Shown in pieces: positions 45,539 to 57,289 of a stretch of 64,000 nt of DNA. The translations under genes were made by a program, and so were the position numbers. Source of the DNA: Mycobacterium mantenii (lineage in GTDB: Bacteria > Actinomycetota > Actinomycetes > Mycobacteriales > Mycobacteriaceae); contig NZ_AP022590.1 in NCBI RefSeq assembly GCF_010731775.1, positions 930,001 through 994,000 on the forward strand. Direction: 5' to 3'. The first letter of the stretch is position 1, and every line of letters starts with the position of its first letter. Under the pieces are notes generated by a model, which had not been told where the DNA came from, ran no database searches, and worked only from the letters and a program-made list of their open reading frames with translations.

Positions 45539-45556
45539 CCCCGCCAGGGCCGGAAC

Positions 45557-45577
45557 CGCGCGCGCAAAACGCGCGCG
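45557..45577 (+). terminator. Hairpin after tyrS, possible terminator
   Basis: CGCGCGCG (45557-45564) and its complement CGCGCGCG (45570-45577) flank CAAAA. The 8-bp stem is strong. No T run follows directly, though ATCTTT lies ten bases later, so this is the U-poor kind often proposed in actinobacteria. Confidence 0.45.
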
Positions 45578-45637
45578 TGCACAGATCTTTACCTCACCGT
45601 GTTGTTGACGTGACCGTGGGCGACCACTGTTGTCACG

Positions 45638-46000
45638 GTGAATTTCGCGACGAGTGTGCGGTTGACCGTCCTGCGGATTCTGGGGGTGATCACCGGCCTG
45701 GTGGCGCTTGCCGCGGTCCTGTCGGCGCCGATCCGCGCCGACATGGTCGGCAACGCCTTCCTGTCGGCCCTGACGAACGCCGGGATCACCTACACTCAGC
45801 CGACCGGCACCACGGCGATGGGACAGTCGGTGTGCCCGATGCTGTTCGAGCCCGGCGGGTCGTTCGACGAGGTGACGTCCAAGATGGCCGAGGGCAACGG
45901 AATGTCCTACGAGATGGCCGGCAAGTTCACCATCGTCGCGATCGCGACCTACTGTCCGGCGGTGATCGCGCCGCTGCTGAGCAACCGGCCGCAAAGCTAG
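45638..46000 (+). CDS. Secreted DUF732-like protein (lprJ position)
   Basis: A 120-aa protein with an N-terminal hydrophobic signal (LRILGVITGLVALAAVLSA, about 11-30). The mature part looks like DUF732: AFLSALTNAGITY, two cysteines in SVCPML and TYCPAV that could pair, and a helical middle. Its place after tyrS is that of lprJ (Rv1690), a lipoprotein reported to interact with KdpD. Here no cysteine follows the signal (it reads LSAPIRADM), so it is not lipidated and is probably secreted or membrane-anchored. GTG start at 45638. Confidence 0.75.
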   Translation: MNFATSVRLTVLRILGVITGLVALAAVLSAPIRADMVGNAFLSALTNAGITYTQPTGTTAMGQSVCPMLFEPGGSFDEVTSKMAEGNGMSYEMAGKFTIVAIATYCPAVIAPLLSNRPQS

Positions 46001-46028
46001 GCGCGGGGCTGCCCGTATTCTCGGCAGC

Positions 46029-46829
46029 GTGGTCGACGACAGGCAAAGGCACCGCGGCGAACGGCGGGGGCGGCCGGCATCCAGTGGCTGGTCGGGTCCG
46101 GGTCGTGCGCGGCCGGCCCAGCCGCAGGGCGCCGCGCGCCGGGACGCCCAGGCCGATCGCGCGCCGCAGGACGGGCCGCCGATACCGCCCGGCGTGGAGG
46201 CCAAGCAGCTGGCGCCCGACGTTCGCCGCGAACTGAGCACCCTGGACCGCGCCACCGCCGACGCGGTGGCGCGCCACCTGGTGGCCGCGGGCGAACTGCT
46301 GGACGAAGACCCGGAGGCCGCCCTGCGCCACGCCCGGGCGGCTCGCGCCCGGTCCAGCCGGATCGCCACCATCCGGGAAGCGGTCGGCATCGCCGCCTAC
46401 CATTGCGGCGACTGGTCGCAGGCGCTGGCGGAATTTCGCGCGGCCCGCAGGATGGGCAGCAAGTCCTCGCTGTTGGCCCTGATCGCCGATTGCGAACGCG
46501 GACTTGGCCGTCCGGAGCGGGCGATCGAACTCGCGCGCGGGCCGGAGGCCGCCGAACTCAGCGGCGACGACGCCGACGAGTTGCGCATCGTCGCGGCCGG
46601 CGCGCGCGCGGACCTCGGTCAGCTGGCGCAGGCGCTCACCGTGTTGTCCACGCCGCAACTGGATCCCGGCCGCACCGGCAGCACGGCGGCGCGGCTGTTC
46701 TACGCCTACGCGGACACGCTGCTGGCGCTCGGCCGCGACGACGAGGCGCTGCAATGGTTCCTGCACTCCGCGGCCGCCGACGTCGACGGTGTCACCGACG
46801 CCGAGGATCGGGTCAGTGAACTCGGCTGA
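46029..46829 (+). CDS. Tetratricopeptide-like protein (Rv1691-like)
   Basis: A 266-aa protein. Residues 1-60 are basic, Arg/Pro/Gln-rich and probably disordered. From about 65 on it has helical pairs of TPR type (EDPEAALRHARAARARSS, GDWSQALAEFRAARRMG, GRPERAIELARG, GRDDEALQWFLHSA). Such proteins are usually adaptors. No enzymatic motif is seen. GTG start at 46029 lies 28 bp after the DUF732 gene, and the next gene begins one base after its stop, so the three are probably co-transcribed. Confidence 0.8.
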   Translation: MVDDRQRHRGERRGRPASSGWSGPGRARPAQPQGAARRDAQADRAPQDGPPIPPGVEAKQLAPDVRRELSTLDRATADAVARHLVAAGELLDEDPEAALRHARAARARSSRIATIREAVGIAAYHCGDWSQALAEFRAARRMGSKSSLLALIADCERGLGRPERAIELARGPEAAELSGDDADELRIVAAGARADLGQLAQALTVLSTPQLDPGRTGSTAARLFYAYADTLLALGRDDEALQWFLHSAAADVDGVTDAEDRVSELG

Positions 46830-46830
46830 C

Positions 46831-47856
46831 ATGACGGGCCCGAATCACACCGAAACCCTTGCGCAGCAATACGACTGCCTGCTGATCGACCTGGACGGAA
46901 CGGCGTTTCGCGGCCGTCAGCCCACCGAGGGTGCGGTGCAGGCGCTGGCCGAGGTGCGCAGCCGCGCGTATTTCGTCACCAACAACGCGTCGCGCAGCGC
47001 CGACGAGGTCGCCGCGCACCTGACCGACCTCGGCTTCACCGCCACCGCCGACGACATCGCCACCAGTGCGCAAAGCGCGGCGCGGTTGCTGGCCGAGCAG
47101 TTGGCGCCGGACTCACCGGTGCTGATCGTGGGCACCGAGGCCCTGGCAAACGAGATCACCGCCGTCGGGCTGCGCCCCGTGCGCCGCTACGAAGACGACC
47201 CGGCCGCGGTTGTGCAGGGTCTGTCCCAAACCATCGGCTGGCCCGAGCTCGCCGAGGCGGCGCTGGCCATCCGGGCCGGCGCGCTGTGGGTGGCGGCCAA
47301 CGTCGACCTCACCCTGCCCACCGAGCGCGGGCTGCTGCCCGGCAACGGATCGTTCGTGGCCGCGCTGCGGGCGGCCACCGGCGGCGAGCCTCAGGTCGCG
47401 GGCAAGCCGGCGCCCGGACTGCTGCGAGATGCCGCGGCCCGCGGCGACTTTCGCGCCCCGTTGGTGGTCGGCGACCGACTCGACACCGACATCGAGGGCG
47501 CCAACGCCGCCGAGCTGCCCAGCCTGATGGTGCTCACCGGGGTCAATTCCGCGCGGGACGCGGTGTACGCCAAGCCCGCCCAGCGCCCCACCTACATCGG
47601 CCACGACCTGCGCTCGCTGCACGACGACGGCGAGCGGCTCGCGGTCGGCCCGCAGCCGGGCTGGCGGGTCGACGTCGCGGACCGGGCGGTCACGGTGAGC
47701 GGCGCCGGGCCGGACGACGGGGACGGCCTGTCGATCGTGCGCGCGGTGGCCGGCGCGGTCTGGAGCGCCGGGAATGCCGGCGAGGTGCGCATAGAGGCCG
47801 CCGACGACCACGCCCGCGCCGCGCTGCAGCGCTGGTCTTTGGTGCACACCGACTGA
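46831..47856 (+). CDS. Glycerol 3-phosphate phosphatase, HAD family (Rv1692-like)
   Basis: A 341-aa HAD-superfamily IIA phosphatase. Motif I is LIDLDGTAF near residue 17, motif II VTNNASRS near 48, the lysine is in AGKPAPG near 190, and motif IV is VGDRLDTDIEGA near 212. The M. tuberculosis homologue Rv1692 dephosphorylates D-glycerol 3-phosphate when lipid head groups are recycled. I chose the ATG at 46831; a GTG at 46816 would overlap the TPR gene. About 60 extra residues at the C-terminus (GDGLSIVRAVAGAVW) are also found in Rv1692. Confidence 0.87.
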   Translation: MTGPNHTETLAQQYDCLLIDLDGTAFRGRQPTEGAVQALAEVRSRAYFVTNNASRSADEVAAHLTDLGFTATADDIATSAQSAARLLAEQLAPDSPVLIVGTEALANEITAVGLRPVRRYEDDPAAVVQGLSQTIGWPELAEAALAIRAGALWVAANVDLTLPTERGLLPGNGSFVAALRAATGGEPQVAGKPAPGLLRDAAARGDFRAPLVVGDRLDTDIEGANAAELPSLMVLTGVNSARDAVYAKPAQRPTYIGHDLRSLHDDGERLAVGPQPGWRVDVADRAVTVSGAGPDDGDGLSIVRAVAGAVWSAGNAGEVRIEAADDHARAALQRWSLVHTD

Positions 47857-47879
47857 CGGGTGACTAGCGTAGTAACGCG

Positions 47880-48065
47880 ATGACTATCGATCCCGATCAG
47901 ATTCGCGCTGAAATCGACACCCTGCTCGCCCGGCTGCCTCAGCCCGGGGACGGAGAAGACCCCGAGAAGGTGCCATCGCTCGACGAGCTCGAAGAGATAG
48001 CACGCCGCCTGTCCGAGGCGCATGACGTGCTGCTGGCTGCGCTGGAGTCGGCGGAGAAGGGCTGA
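47880..48065 (+). CDS. Small conserved protein (Rv1693-like)
   Basis: A 61-aa acidic, mostly helical protein (MTIDPDQIRAEIDTLLAR and LDELEEIARRLSEAHDVLL). Position between the phosphatase and tlyA matches Rv1693. It has no membrane segment or known motif, and the function is unknown. It sits 8 bp upstream of tlyA, so the two are probably co-transcribed. Confidence 0.8.
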   Translation: MTIDPDQIRAEIDTLLARLPQPGDGEDPEKVPSLDELEEIARRLSEAHDVLLAALESAEKG

Positions 48066-48073
48066 GTGCCCGG

Positions 48074-48883
48074 ATGTCGCGACGCGCCCGCGTTGACGCC
48101 GAGCTGGTCCGGCGCGGCCTGGCCCGGTCTCGTCAGCAGGCCGCGGAGTTGATCGGCGCGGGGAAGGTGAGCATCGACGGGATGCCGGCGCGCAAGCCGG
48201 GCACCGCCGTCGCCGTCACCGCCGCCCTGACCGTCGCCGAGGACGGCGAGCGCGGCTGGGTCTCGCGCGGGGCGCACAAACTCATCGGGGCGCTGGACGC
48301 CTTCGAGATCTCGGTCGCGGGCCGTCGCTGCCTGGATGCCGGCGCGTCCACCGGGGGCTTCACCGAAGTCCTGCTGGATCGCGGGGCCACCGAAGTGGTC
48401 GCCGTGGACGTGGGGTACGGGCAGTTGGCGTGGTCGCTGCGCAGCGACGCCCGGGTGGTCGTCGTCGAGCGGACCAACGTCCGCGACCTGACGCCCGAGG
48501 CGATCGGCGGACCAGTCGACCTCGTGGTGGCCGACCTGTCGTTCATTTCGCTGTCCACGGTGTTGCCGGCGCTGGCTGGATGCGCCGCACCGAACGCGGA
48601 TATCGTTCCCATGGTGAAGCCGCAGTTTGAGGTGGGCAAGGGCCTGGTCGGCGCCGGGGGCGTGGTGCACGACCCGGGCCTGCGCGCCGACGCCGTGCTG
48701 GCGGTCGCCGGTCGCGCGGGCGAGCTGGGCTGGCACACCGTCGGCGTCACCGCCAGCCCGCTGCCGGGGCCGTCGGGCAACGTCGAATACTTTCTGCGGC
48801 TACGCGCCCAGACCGACCGGCCGCTGGCCGGCGATGAGCTGGTGACCGCGGTGCGGCGCGCGGTGGAAAGCGGGCCGCAGTGA
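48074..48883 (+). CDS. tlyA: TlyA rRNA 2'-O-methyltransferase
   Basis: A 269-aa dual 16S/23S rRNA cytidine 2'-O-methyltransferase; loss of the activity gives capreomycin resistance in M. tuberculosis. The N-terminal S4 RNA-binding domain is [20 protein letters not shown] through GKVSIDG (about 4-60). The SAM site is [19 protein letters not shown] near 90, and the catalytic region includes [12 protein letters not shown] near 150. The interdomain linker reads RGWV (60-63) where the M. tuberculosis enzyme has RAWV. The stop overlaps the nadK start (GTGA). Confidence 0.94.
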   Translation: MSRRARVDAELVRRGLARSRQQAAELIGAGKVSIDGMPARKPGTAVAVTAALTVAEDGERGWVSRGAHKLIGALDAFEISVAGRRCLDAGASTGGFTEVLLDRGATEVVAVDVGYGQLAWSLRSDARVVVVERTNVRDLTPEAIGGPVDLVVADLSFISLSTVLPALAGCAAPNADIVPMVKPQFEVGKGLVGAGGVVHDPGLRADAVLAVAGRAGELGWHTVGVTASPLPGPSGNVEYFLRLRAQTDRPLAGDELVTAVRRAVESGPQ

Positions 48884-49809
48884 ACGAGCACGCTCCCCGC
48901 ACCGTGTTGATGGTGGTCCACACCGGCCGTGACGAGGCCACCGAGACCGCGCGGCGTGTGCAGAAAGTGCTGGGCGACAACGACATCGGGCTTCGTGTGC
49001 TGTCCGCCGAGGCGGTCGACAAGGGGTCGTTGCACCTGGCCCCAGACGACATGCGCGCACTGGGCGTCGAAATCGAGGTGGTCAACGCCGACCCCCGGGC
49101 CGCCGACGGCTGCGAACTGGTGCTGGCGCTGGGCGGCGACGGCACGTTCCTACGGGCCGCCGAACTGGCCCGCAACGCCAACATTCCGGTGCTGGGCGTC
49201 AACCTGGGCCGCATCGGCTTTCTGGCCGAGGCCGAAGCCGAAGCCATCGACCGGGTGCTGGAACATGTTGTCGCACAAGACTATCGGGTGGAGAACCGCC
49301 TGACGCTCGACGTGATCGTGCGCCACGGCGGCGACGTCTCCGTACACGGTTGGGCGCTCAACGAAGTCAGCCTGGAAAAGGGTCCCCGGCTGGGCGTGCT
49401 CGGGGTGGTCCTCGAGATCGACGGTCGCCCGGTGTCGGCGTTCGGCTGCGACGGGGTCCTGGTGTCGACGCCCACCGGGTCGACCGCCTACGCGTTCTCC
49501 GCCGGCGGACCGGTGTTGTGGCCGGATCTCGAGGCAATCCTGGTGGTACCCAACAACGCTCACGCGCTGTTCGGCCGCCCCATGGTCACCAGCCCGGACG
49601 CCACGATCGCGATCGAGATCGAGGCCGACGGGCATGACGCCCTGGTGTTCTGCGACGGTCGCCGCGAAATGTTGATCCCGGCGGGCAGCCGGCTGGAGGT
49701 AAAACGTTGCGACACACCGGTGAAATGGGCCCGCCTGGACAGCGCGCCGTTCACCGACCGGTTGGTACGCAAATTCCGGTTGCCGGTGACCGGGTGGCGC
49801 GGGAACTGA
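48880..49809 (+). CDS. nadK: NAD kinase
   Basis: A 309-aa ATP/polyphosphate NAD kinase (PpnK) that makes NADP. Signatures: [13 protein letters not shown] near residue 87, [13 protein letters not shown] near 108, and the second substrate loop [16 protein letters not shown] near 197. GTG start at 48880 overlaps the tlyA stop by 4 bp. The tlyA-nadK-recN order is conserved across actinobacteria. Confidence 0.95.
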   Translation: MNEHAPRTVLMVVHTGRDEATETARRVQKVLGDNDIGLRVLSAEAVDKGSLHLAPDDMRALGVEIEVVNADPRAADGCELVLALGGDGTFLRAAELARNANIPVLGVNLGRIGFLAEAEAEAIDRVLEHVVAQDYRVENRLTLDVIVRHGGDVSVHGWALNEVSLEKGPRLGVLGVVLEIDGRPVSAFGCDGVLVSTPTGSTAYAFSAGGPVLWPDLEAILVVPNNAHALFGRPMVTSPDATIAIEIEADGHDALVFCDGRREMLIPAGSRLEVKRCDTPVKWARLDSAPFTDRLVRKFRLPVTGWRGN

Positions 49810-49834
49810 CGACCCCAACGCAGGTGCTGACTGA

Positions 49835-51586
49835 ATGCTGACGGAAATCCGCATCGAGTCGCTCGGTGCCATCAGCGCTGCCGTCGGGGACTTCGACCGC
49901 GGCCTGACCGTGCTGACCGGCGAGACCGGCACTGGCAAGACCATGGTGGTGACCGGCCTGCACCTGCTGGGCGGTGCGCGCGCCGACGCGACCCGGGTGC
50001 GGTCCGGGGCCGATCGGGCGGTCGTCGAAGGCCGTTTCACCACAACCGATCTCGACGAGGCCACGGTGGTCAAGCTGGACGAGATGCTGGACGCGTCGGG
50101 CGCCGAGCGCGACGAGGACGGCAGCGTGATCGCGCTGCGCTCGGTCAGCCGGGACGGGCCGTCGCGGGCCTATCTGGGCGGCCGCAGCGTGCCCGCCAAG
50201 TCGCTGGGCGACTTCACCGCCGGGCTGCTGACCCTGCACGGGCAGAACGACCAGCTGCGGCTCATGCGGCCCGAGGAGCAATGCGGCGCGCTGGACCGAT
50301 TCGCGAAGGCCGGCCCGGCACTGGAGCGCTACTGCAAACTGCGCGACGCCTGGCTGTCGGCGCGGCGCGACCTGCTCGACCGGCGCAACCGGATGCGCGA
50401 ACTGGCGCTGGAGGCCGATCGCCTGACCTTCGCGCTGGGCGAGATCGACGCCGTGGACCCACAACCCGGCGAGGACGACGCCCTGGTCGCCGAGATCCTG
50501 CGGCTCTCCGAGCTGGACACGCTGCGCGAAGCCGCGGCCACCGCGCGCGCGGCCCTGTCCTCGGATGAGGCGGACGGCTCCGGGTTCAGCGCGACCGACA
50601 GTGTGGGAAAGGCGAGGGCCGCACTGGAATCGACGGACGACGCCAAGCTGGTGGCGTTGGCCGGCCAGCTCGGTGAGGTGCTGACCGTGGTCGTCGACGC
50701 GGCCGCCGAACTGGGTGGCTTCCTCGAGGAGCTGCCGGTCGATGCCAGCGCGCTGGAATCCAAACTGTCCCGGCAGGCCGAGCTGCGCACGCTGACGCGC
50801 AAGTACGCCGCGGACATCGACGGTGTGCTCACCTGGGCCCGCGAGTCGCGGCAACGACTGGCCCAGCTCGACGTCTCGGAGGAAGGGCTGGCCGCGCTGG
50901 CGACGCGCGTCGACGAGCTCGCGCGCGAATTGGCCGAGGCCGCGGTCGATCTGAGCAACATCCGGCGCAAGGCCGCCAAGCGGCTCGCCAAGGAGGTCAC
51001 CGCCGAGCTGTCCGGGCTGGCGATGGCCGACGCGCAGTTCGGCATCGACGTCGCCATCGACACCGCTTCGGCCGCCGACGACGCGGCCGCGCTCGTGCTG
51101 CCCTCGGGTGAGCTGGCCCGCGCCGGCGCCGACGGCGTCGACCAGGTCGAGTTCGGCTTCGCCGCGCACCGCGGAATGGACCAGCTGCCGCTGGCCAAGA
51201 GCGCCTCCGGCGGCGAGCTGTCCCGGGTGATGCTGGCGCTGGAGGTGGTGCTGGCCGCCTCGGCGGCGGGCACCACCATGGTGTTCGACGAGGTCGACGC
51301 GGGCGTGGGTGGTCGGGCGGCGGTGCAGATCGGCCGGCGGCTGGCGCGGCTGGCGCGCACCCACCAGGTCATCGTGGTCACGCATCTGCCGCAGGTCGCG
51401 GCGTACGCCGACGTGCACCTGGTGGTGCATGGCGCCGGGCCCAAGGGGACCAGCGTGGTGCGGCGGGTCGCCGACGACGAGCGGGTGGCCGAGTTGGCGC
51501 GGATGCTGGCCGGGCTGGGCGAATCCGACAGTGGCCGCGCGCACGCCCGCGAGCTGCTGGATGCGGCGCAGAAGGATGAGATCTAA
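49835..51586 (+). CDS. recN: DNA repair protein RecN
   Basis: A 583-aa SMC-like ATPase used in double-strand break repair. The N-terminal Walker A TGETGTGKTM is at about 29-38 and LHGQNDQLRL (Q-loop) near 135. A long helical coiled-coil fills the middle (about 160-430). The C-terminal half carries the signature ASGGELSRVMLAL near 458, Walker B TTMVFDEVDAGVGG near 480 and VVTHLPQVAAYAD near 510. Length is normal. It lies 25 bp after nadK. Confidence 0.95.
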   Translation: MLTEIRIESLGAISAAVGDFDRGLTVLTGETGTGKTMVVTGLHLLGGARADATRVRSGADRAVVEGRFTTTDLDEATVVKLDEMLDASGAERDEDGSVIALRSVSRDGPSRAYLGGRSVPAKSLGDFTAGLLTLHGQNDQLRLMRPEEQCGALDRFAKAGPALERYCKLRDAWLSARRDLLDRRNRMRELALEADRLTFALGEIDAVDPQPGEDDALVAEILRLSELDTLREAAATARAALSSDEADGSGFSATDSVGKARAALESTDDAKLVALAGQLGEVLTVVVDAAAELGGFLEELPVDASALESKLSRQAELRTLTRKYAADIDGVLTWARESRQRLAQLDVSEEGLAALATRVDELARELAEAAVDLSNIRRKAAKRLAKEVTAELSGLAMADAQFGIDVAIDTASAADDAAALVLPSGELARAGADGVDQVEFGFAAHRGMDQLPLAKSASGGELSRVMLALEVVLAASAAGTTMVFDEVDAGVGGRAAVQIGRRLARLARTHQVIVVTHLPQVAAYADVHLVVHGAGPKGTSVVRRVADDERVAELARMLAGLGESDSGRAHARELLDAAQKDEI

Positions 51587-51699
51587 CCGCCGACATCACT
51601 TAATACAGATGTGACTAATGGGACTCTAGATAACTTCTGAGGCTGATGTTACGGCGCGCCTCCCGTCCTCGCCGACGCATCGCGGACAGAATCGCCCCC

Positions 51700-52881
51700 A
51701 TGAAGATGTCAGGCCTGCTCTCCCGTAACCCCGCCCGGCCGGGCCTCGTCGGCACCGCCCGCGTTGACCGGAACATCGACCGCTTGCTGCGCAGGGTCTG
51801 CCCCGGCGACATCGTCGTGCTCGACGTTCTGGACCTGGACCGCATCACGGCGGACGCGCTGGTGGAGGCCGACATCGCCGCGGTCGTCAACGCGTCGCCG
51901 TCGGTGTCGGGTCGCTACCCGAACATGGGACCGGAGGTGCTGGTCAACAACGGGGTGACGCTGATCGACGAGGCCGGACCTGACATCTTCAAGAAGGTCA
52001 AGGACGGCGCCAAGATCCGCCTGCACGAGGGCGGGGTGTACGCCGGTGACCGCAGGCTGGTCCGCGGGACCGAGCGCACCGACCATGACATCGCCGACCT
52101 GATGCGCGAGGCCAAGAGCGGACTGTCCGCGCATCTGGAGGCGTTCGCCGGCAACACCATCGAGTTCATCAAGAGCGAGAGCCCGCTGCTGATCGACGGC
52201 ATCGGCATCCCCGACGTCGACGTCGACCTGCGCCGCCGGCACGTGGTGATCGTCGCCGACGAGCCCAGCGCGGAGGAGGACCTGAAGTCTCTCAAGCCGT
52301 TCATCAAGGAGTACCAGCCGGCGCTGATCGGTGTCGGCAGCGGCGCGGACGTGTTGCGCAAGGCGGGCTACCGCCCCCAGGTCATTGTCGGCGATCCCGA
52401 CCAGATCAGCACCGACGCGCTCAAGTGCGGTGCCCAGGTCGTGTTGCCCGCCGACGCCGACGGGCACGCGCCCGGCCTGGAACGGATCCAGGATCTCGGC
52501 GTCGGGGCGATGACGTTCCCGGCCGCGGGCTCGGCCATCGATCTGGCGCTGCTGCTGGCCGACCACCACGGCGCCGCGCTGCTGGTGACGGCCGGCCACA
52601 CCGCCAACATCGAGACGTTCTTCGACCGGACCCGCGCGCACAGCAACCCGTCGACCTTCCTGACCCGGCTGCGGGTGGGGGAGAAGGTGGTGGACGCCAA
52701 GGCCGTGGCCACCCTGTACCGCAACCACATCTCGGCGGGCGCCATCGCGCTGCTGGCGCTGACCATGCTGATCGCGGTCATCGTCGCCCTGTGGGTGTCG
52801 CGCACCGACGGCATGGTGCTGCACTGGGTCACCGACTACTGGAATCACTTCACCCTCTGGATTCAGCACTTCGTGAGCTAG
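51700..52881 (+). CDS. steA: SteA-like cytokinetic protein (Rv1697-like)
   Basis: A 393-aa protein nearly collinear with Rv1697. It has the thiamine-pyrophosphokinase-like fold pieces seen in SteA (VVIVADEPSAEED, KPFIKEYQPALIGVGSGAD, IVGDPDQIS) and one C-terminal membrane helix (AIALLALTMLIAVIVALWV). Corynebacterial SteA acts with SteB in cell separation. I chose the ATG at 51700, which matches the M. tuberculosis N-terminus MKMSGLLSRN. It lies after an AT-rich 113-bp gap that may hold a promoter. It is 7 bp upstream of mctB/steB. Confidence 0.88.
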   Translation: MKMSGLLSRNPARPGLVGTARVDRNIDRLLRRVCPGDIVVLDVLDLDRITADALVEADIAAVVNASPSVSGRYPNMGPEVLVNNGVTLIDEAGPDIFKKVKDGAKIRLHEGGVYAGDRRLVRGTERTDHDIADLMREAKSGLSAHLEAFAGNTIEFIKSESPLLIDGIGIPDVDVDLRRRHVVIVADEPSAEEDLKSLKPFIKEYQPALIGVGSGADVLRKAGYRPQVIVGDPDQISTDALKCGAQVVLPADADGHAPGLERIQDLGVGAMTFPAAGSAIDLALLLADHHGAALLVTAGHTANIETFFDRTRAHSNPSTFLTRLRVGEKVVDAKAVATLYRNHISAGAIALLALTMLIAVIVALWVSRTDGMVLHWVTDYWNHFTLWIQHFVS

Positions 52882-52888
52882 GGCTGCC

Positions 52889-53833
52889 ATGATCTCGTTG
52901 CGTCAACATGCCCTGTCGCTGGCCGCGGTCTTCCTGGCGCTGGCCGTGGGAGTCGTGCTCGGTTCCGGCTTCCTGTCCGACACCCTGCTATCCAGCCTGC
53001 GTGACGAAAAGCGGGACCTGCACACCCAGATCAGCGGGCTCAACGACCAGAAGAACGTGCTGAACGAAAAGCTCAGCGCGGCAAACAATTTCGACACCCA
53101 ACTGGTCGGCCGGATGGTGCACGACGCGCTGGGCGGCAAGTCGGTGGTGGTGTTCCGCACCCCGGACGCCAAGGACGACGACGTGGCCGCGGTGTCGAAG
53201 TTCATCGGTCAGGCCGGCGGGACGGTGACCGGGACGGTGTCGCTGACGCAGGAGTTCGTCGAGGCCAACTCGGCGGAGAAACTGCAGACGGTGGTGAACT
53301 CGTCGGTGCTGCCCGCCGGTCAGCAGCTGAGCACCAAGCTCGTCGACCAGGGTTCGCAGGCGGGTGACCTGATGGGCATCGCCCTGTTGGCCAACGCCAA
53401 CCCGGCGGTCCCGCCGGTGGACGACACGCAGCGCAACACCGTGCTGGCCGCGCTGCGCGACACCGGCTTCATCACCTACCAGGCAACCGATCACATGGGC
53501 GCGGCGAACGCCGCTCTGGTCGTCACGGGCGGGTCGCTGCCCCAGGACGCCGGCAACAAGGGAGTCAGCGTGGCCCGGTTCTCGGCGGCGCTGGCCCCGC
53601 ACGGCTCGGGCACCCTGCTGGCCGGGCGCGACGGTTCGGCGACCGGGGGTGCGGCGGTGGCCGTCACCCGTGCCGACGCCGGAATGAACTCGGCGATCAG
53701 CACCGTCGACGACGTCGACGCCGCGCCCGGTCGCATCACCGCGGTCCTGGGCCTGCACGACCTGCTCAACGGCGGTCACGCCGGGCAGTACGGCACCGGT
53801 CACGGGGCGACGTCAATCACGGTGCCCCAGTAG
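52889..53833 (+). CDS. mctB: MctB/SteB-like cell envelope protein (Rv1698-like)
   Basis: A 314-aa protein. It has an N-terminal membrane helix (LSLAAVFLALAVGVVLGSGF, about 7-26), then a coiled coil (SLRDEKRDLHTQISGLND to about 70) and an extracytoplasmic domain with alpha/beta character. M. tuberculosis Rv1698 is described as mycobacterial copper transport protein B, and its corynebacterial counterpart SteB partners SteA in daughter-cell separation. Both roles are from family knowledge. It immediately follows steA. Confidence 0.87.
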   Translation: MISLRQHALSLAAVFLALAVGVVLGSGFLSDTLLSSLRDEKRDLHTQISGLNDQKNVLNEKLSAANNFDTQLVGRMVHDALGGKSVVVFRTPDAKDDDVAAVSKFIGQAGGTVTGTVSLTQEFVEANSAEKLQTVVNSSVLPAGQQLSTKLVDQGSQAGDLMGIALLANANPAVPPVDDTQRNTVLAALRDTGFITYQATDHMGAANAALVVTGGSLPQDAGNKGVSVARFSAALAPHGSGTLLAGRDGSATGGAAVAVTRADAGMNSAISTVDDVDAAPGRITAVLGLHDLLNGGHAGQYGTGHGATSITVPQ

Positions 53834-53843
53834 CGGGCGTGTT

Positions 53844-53863
53844 AGCCGCGACACAGCGCGGCT
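53844..53863 (+). terminator. Hairpin after mctB, possible terminator
   Basis: AGCCGCG (53844-53850) pairs with CGCGGCT (53857-53863) around a six-base loop, starting 10 bases after the mctB stop. No T run follows. It separates the steA-mctB pair from pyrG, which has its own 122-bp leader region. Confidence 0.4.
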
Positions 53864-53904
53864 GATGTTAGGGTGGGTTTCCGTGGGTCGGCAGGCCCAT
53901 CTAG

Positions 53905-56328
<2,424 letters not shown>

Positions 56329-56332
<4 letters not shown>

Positions 56333-57273
56333 CAACGGCACTCACGCTGGACACGCAGTTGCAGGGCTACTTTGACCATCTCGCGATCGAGCGCGGCGTC
56401 GCCGCGAACACTCTCAGTTCGTATCGCCGCGACCTGCGCCGCTACACGAAACACCTGTCGGACCGGGGAATTCACGACCTGGCCAAGGTGGGCGAGAACG
56501 ACGTGAGCGAATTCCTGGTGGCGCTGCGCCGCGGGGATCCCGACACCGGGGCCGCCGCGCTGTCCGCAGTGTCGGCGGCGCGGGCGCTGATCGCGGTGCG
56601 CGGCCTGCATCGCTTCGCCGCCGCCGAAGGGCTGGCCGAACTCGACGTGGCTCGCGCGGTCCGCCCGCCGACGCCCGGGCGCCGGCTGCCCAAAAGCCTG
56701 ACCATCGACCAGGTTCTGGCGCTGCTGGAGGGCGCCGGCGGCGAGAGCCCGGCCGACGGTCCGCTGACGCTGCGCAACCGGGCGCTGCTGGAGCTGCTGT
56801 ACTCCACCGGCGCACGGATTTCCGAGGCCGTCGGCCTCGACGTCGACGACGTCGACACGCACGCCCGCTCGGTGTTGTTGCGCGGCAAGGGCGGCAAGCA
56901 GCGGCTGGTGCCAATCGGGCGTCCGGCCGTCGCCGCGCTGGACGCCTACCTGGTGCGGGGGCGTTCGGAGCTGGCCCGGCGCGGGCGCGGAACGCCGGGC
57001 ATCTTCCTCAATGTGCGCGGCGGGCGGTTGTCGCGGCAAAGCGCCTGGCAGGTCCTGCAGGACGCAGCCGAGCGCGCCGGGATCACCTCGGGGGTGTCGC
57101 CGCACATGCTGCGGCATTCCTTCGCCACCCACCTGCTGGAGGGCGGCGCCGACGTGCGGGTGGTGCAGGAGCTGCTGGGACACGCCTCGGTGACGACGAC
57201 GCAGATCTACACCATGGTCACCGTGCACGCGCTGCGCGAGGTGTGGGCCGAAGCCCACCCCCGGGCGCGGTAG
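56329..57273 (+). CDS. xerD: Tyrosine site-specific recombinase XerD
   Basis: A 314-aa recombinase that, with XerC, resolves chromosome dimers at dif. The SAM-like N-terminal domain spans about 1-100. Catalytic residues are in STGARISE (Arg), GKGGKQR (Lys), [13 protein letters not shown] (His and Arg), [14 protein letters not shown] (His) and the nucleophile Tyr294. ATG at 56329 overlaps the NUDIX stop. Conserved neighbours (pyrG, NUDIX, then parA and scpAB) support XerD rather than a phage integrase. Confidence 0.95.
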
Positions 57274-57289
57274 CTTCCCGCCGGCCCGC

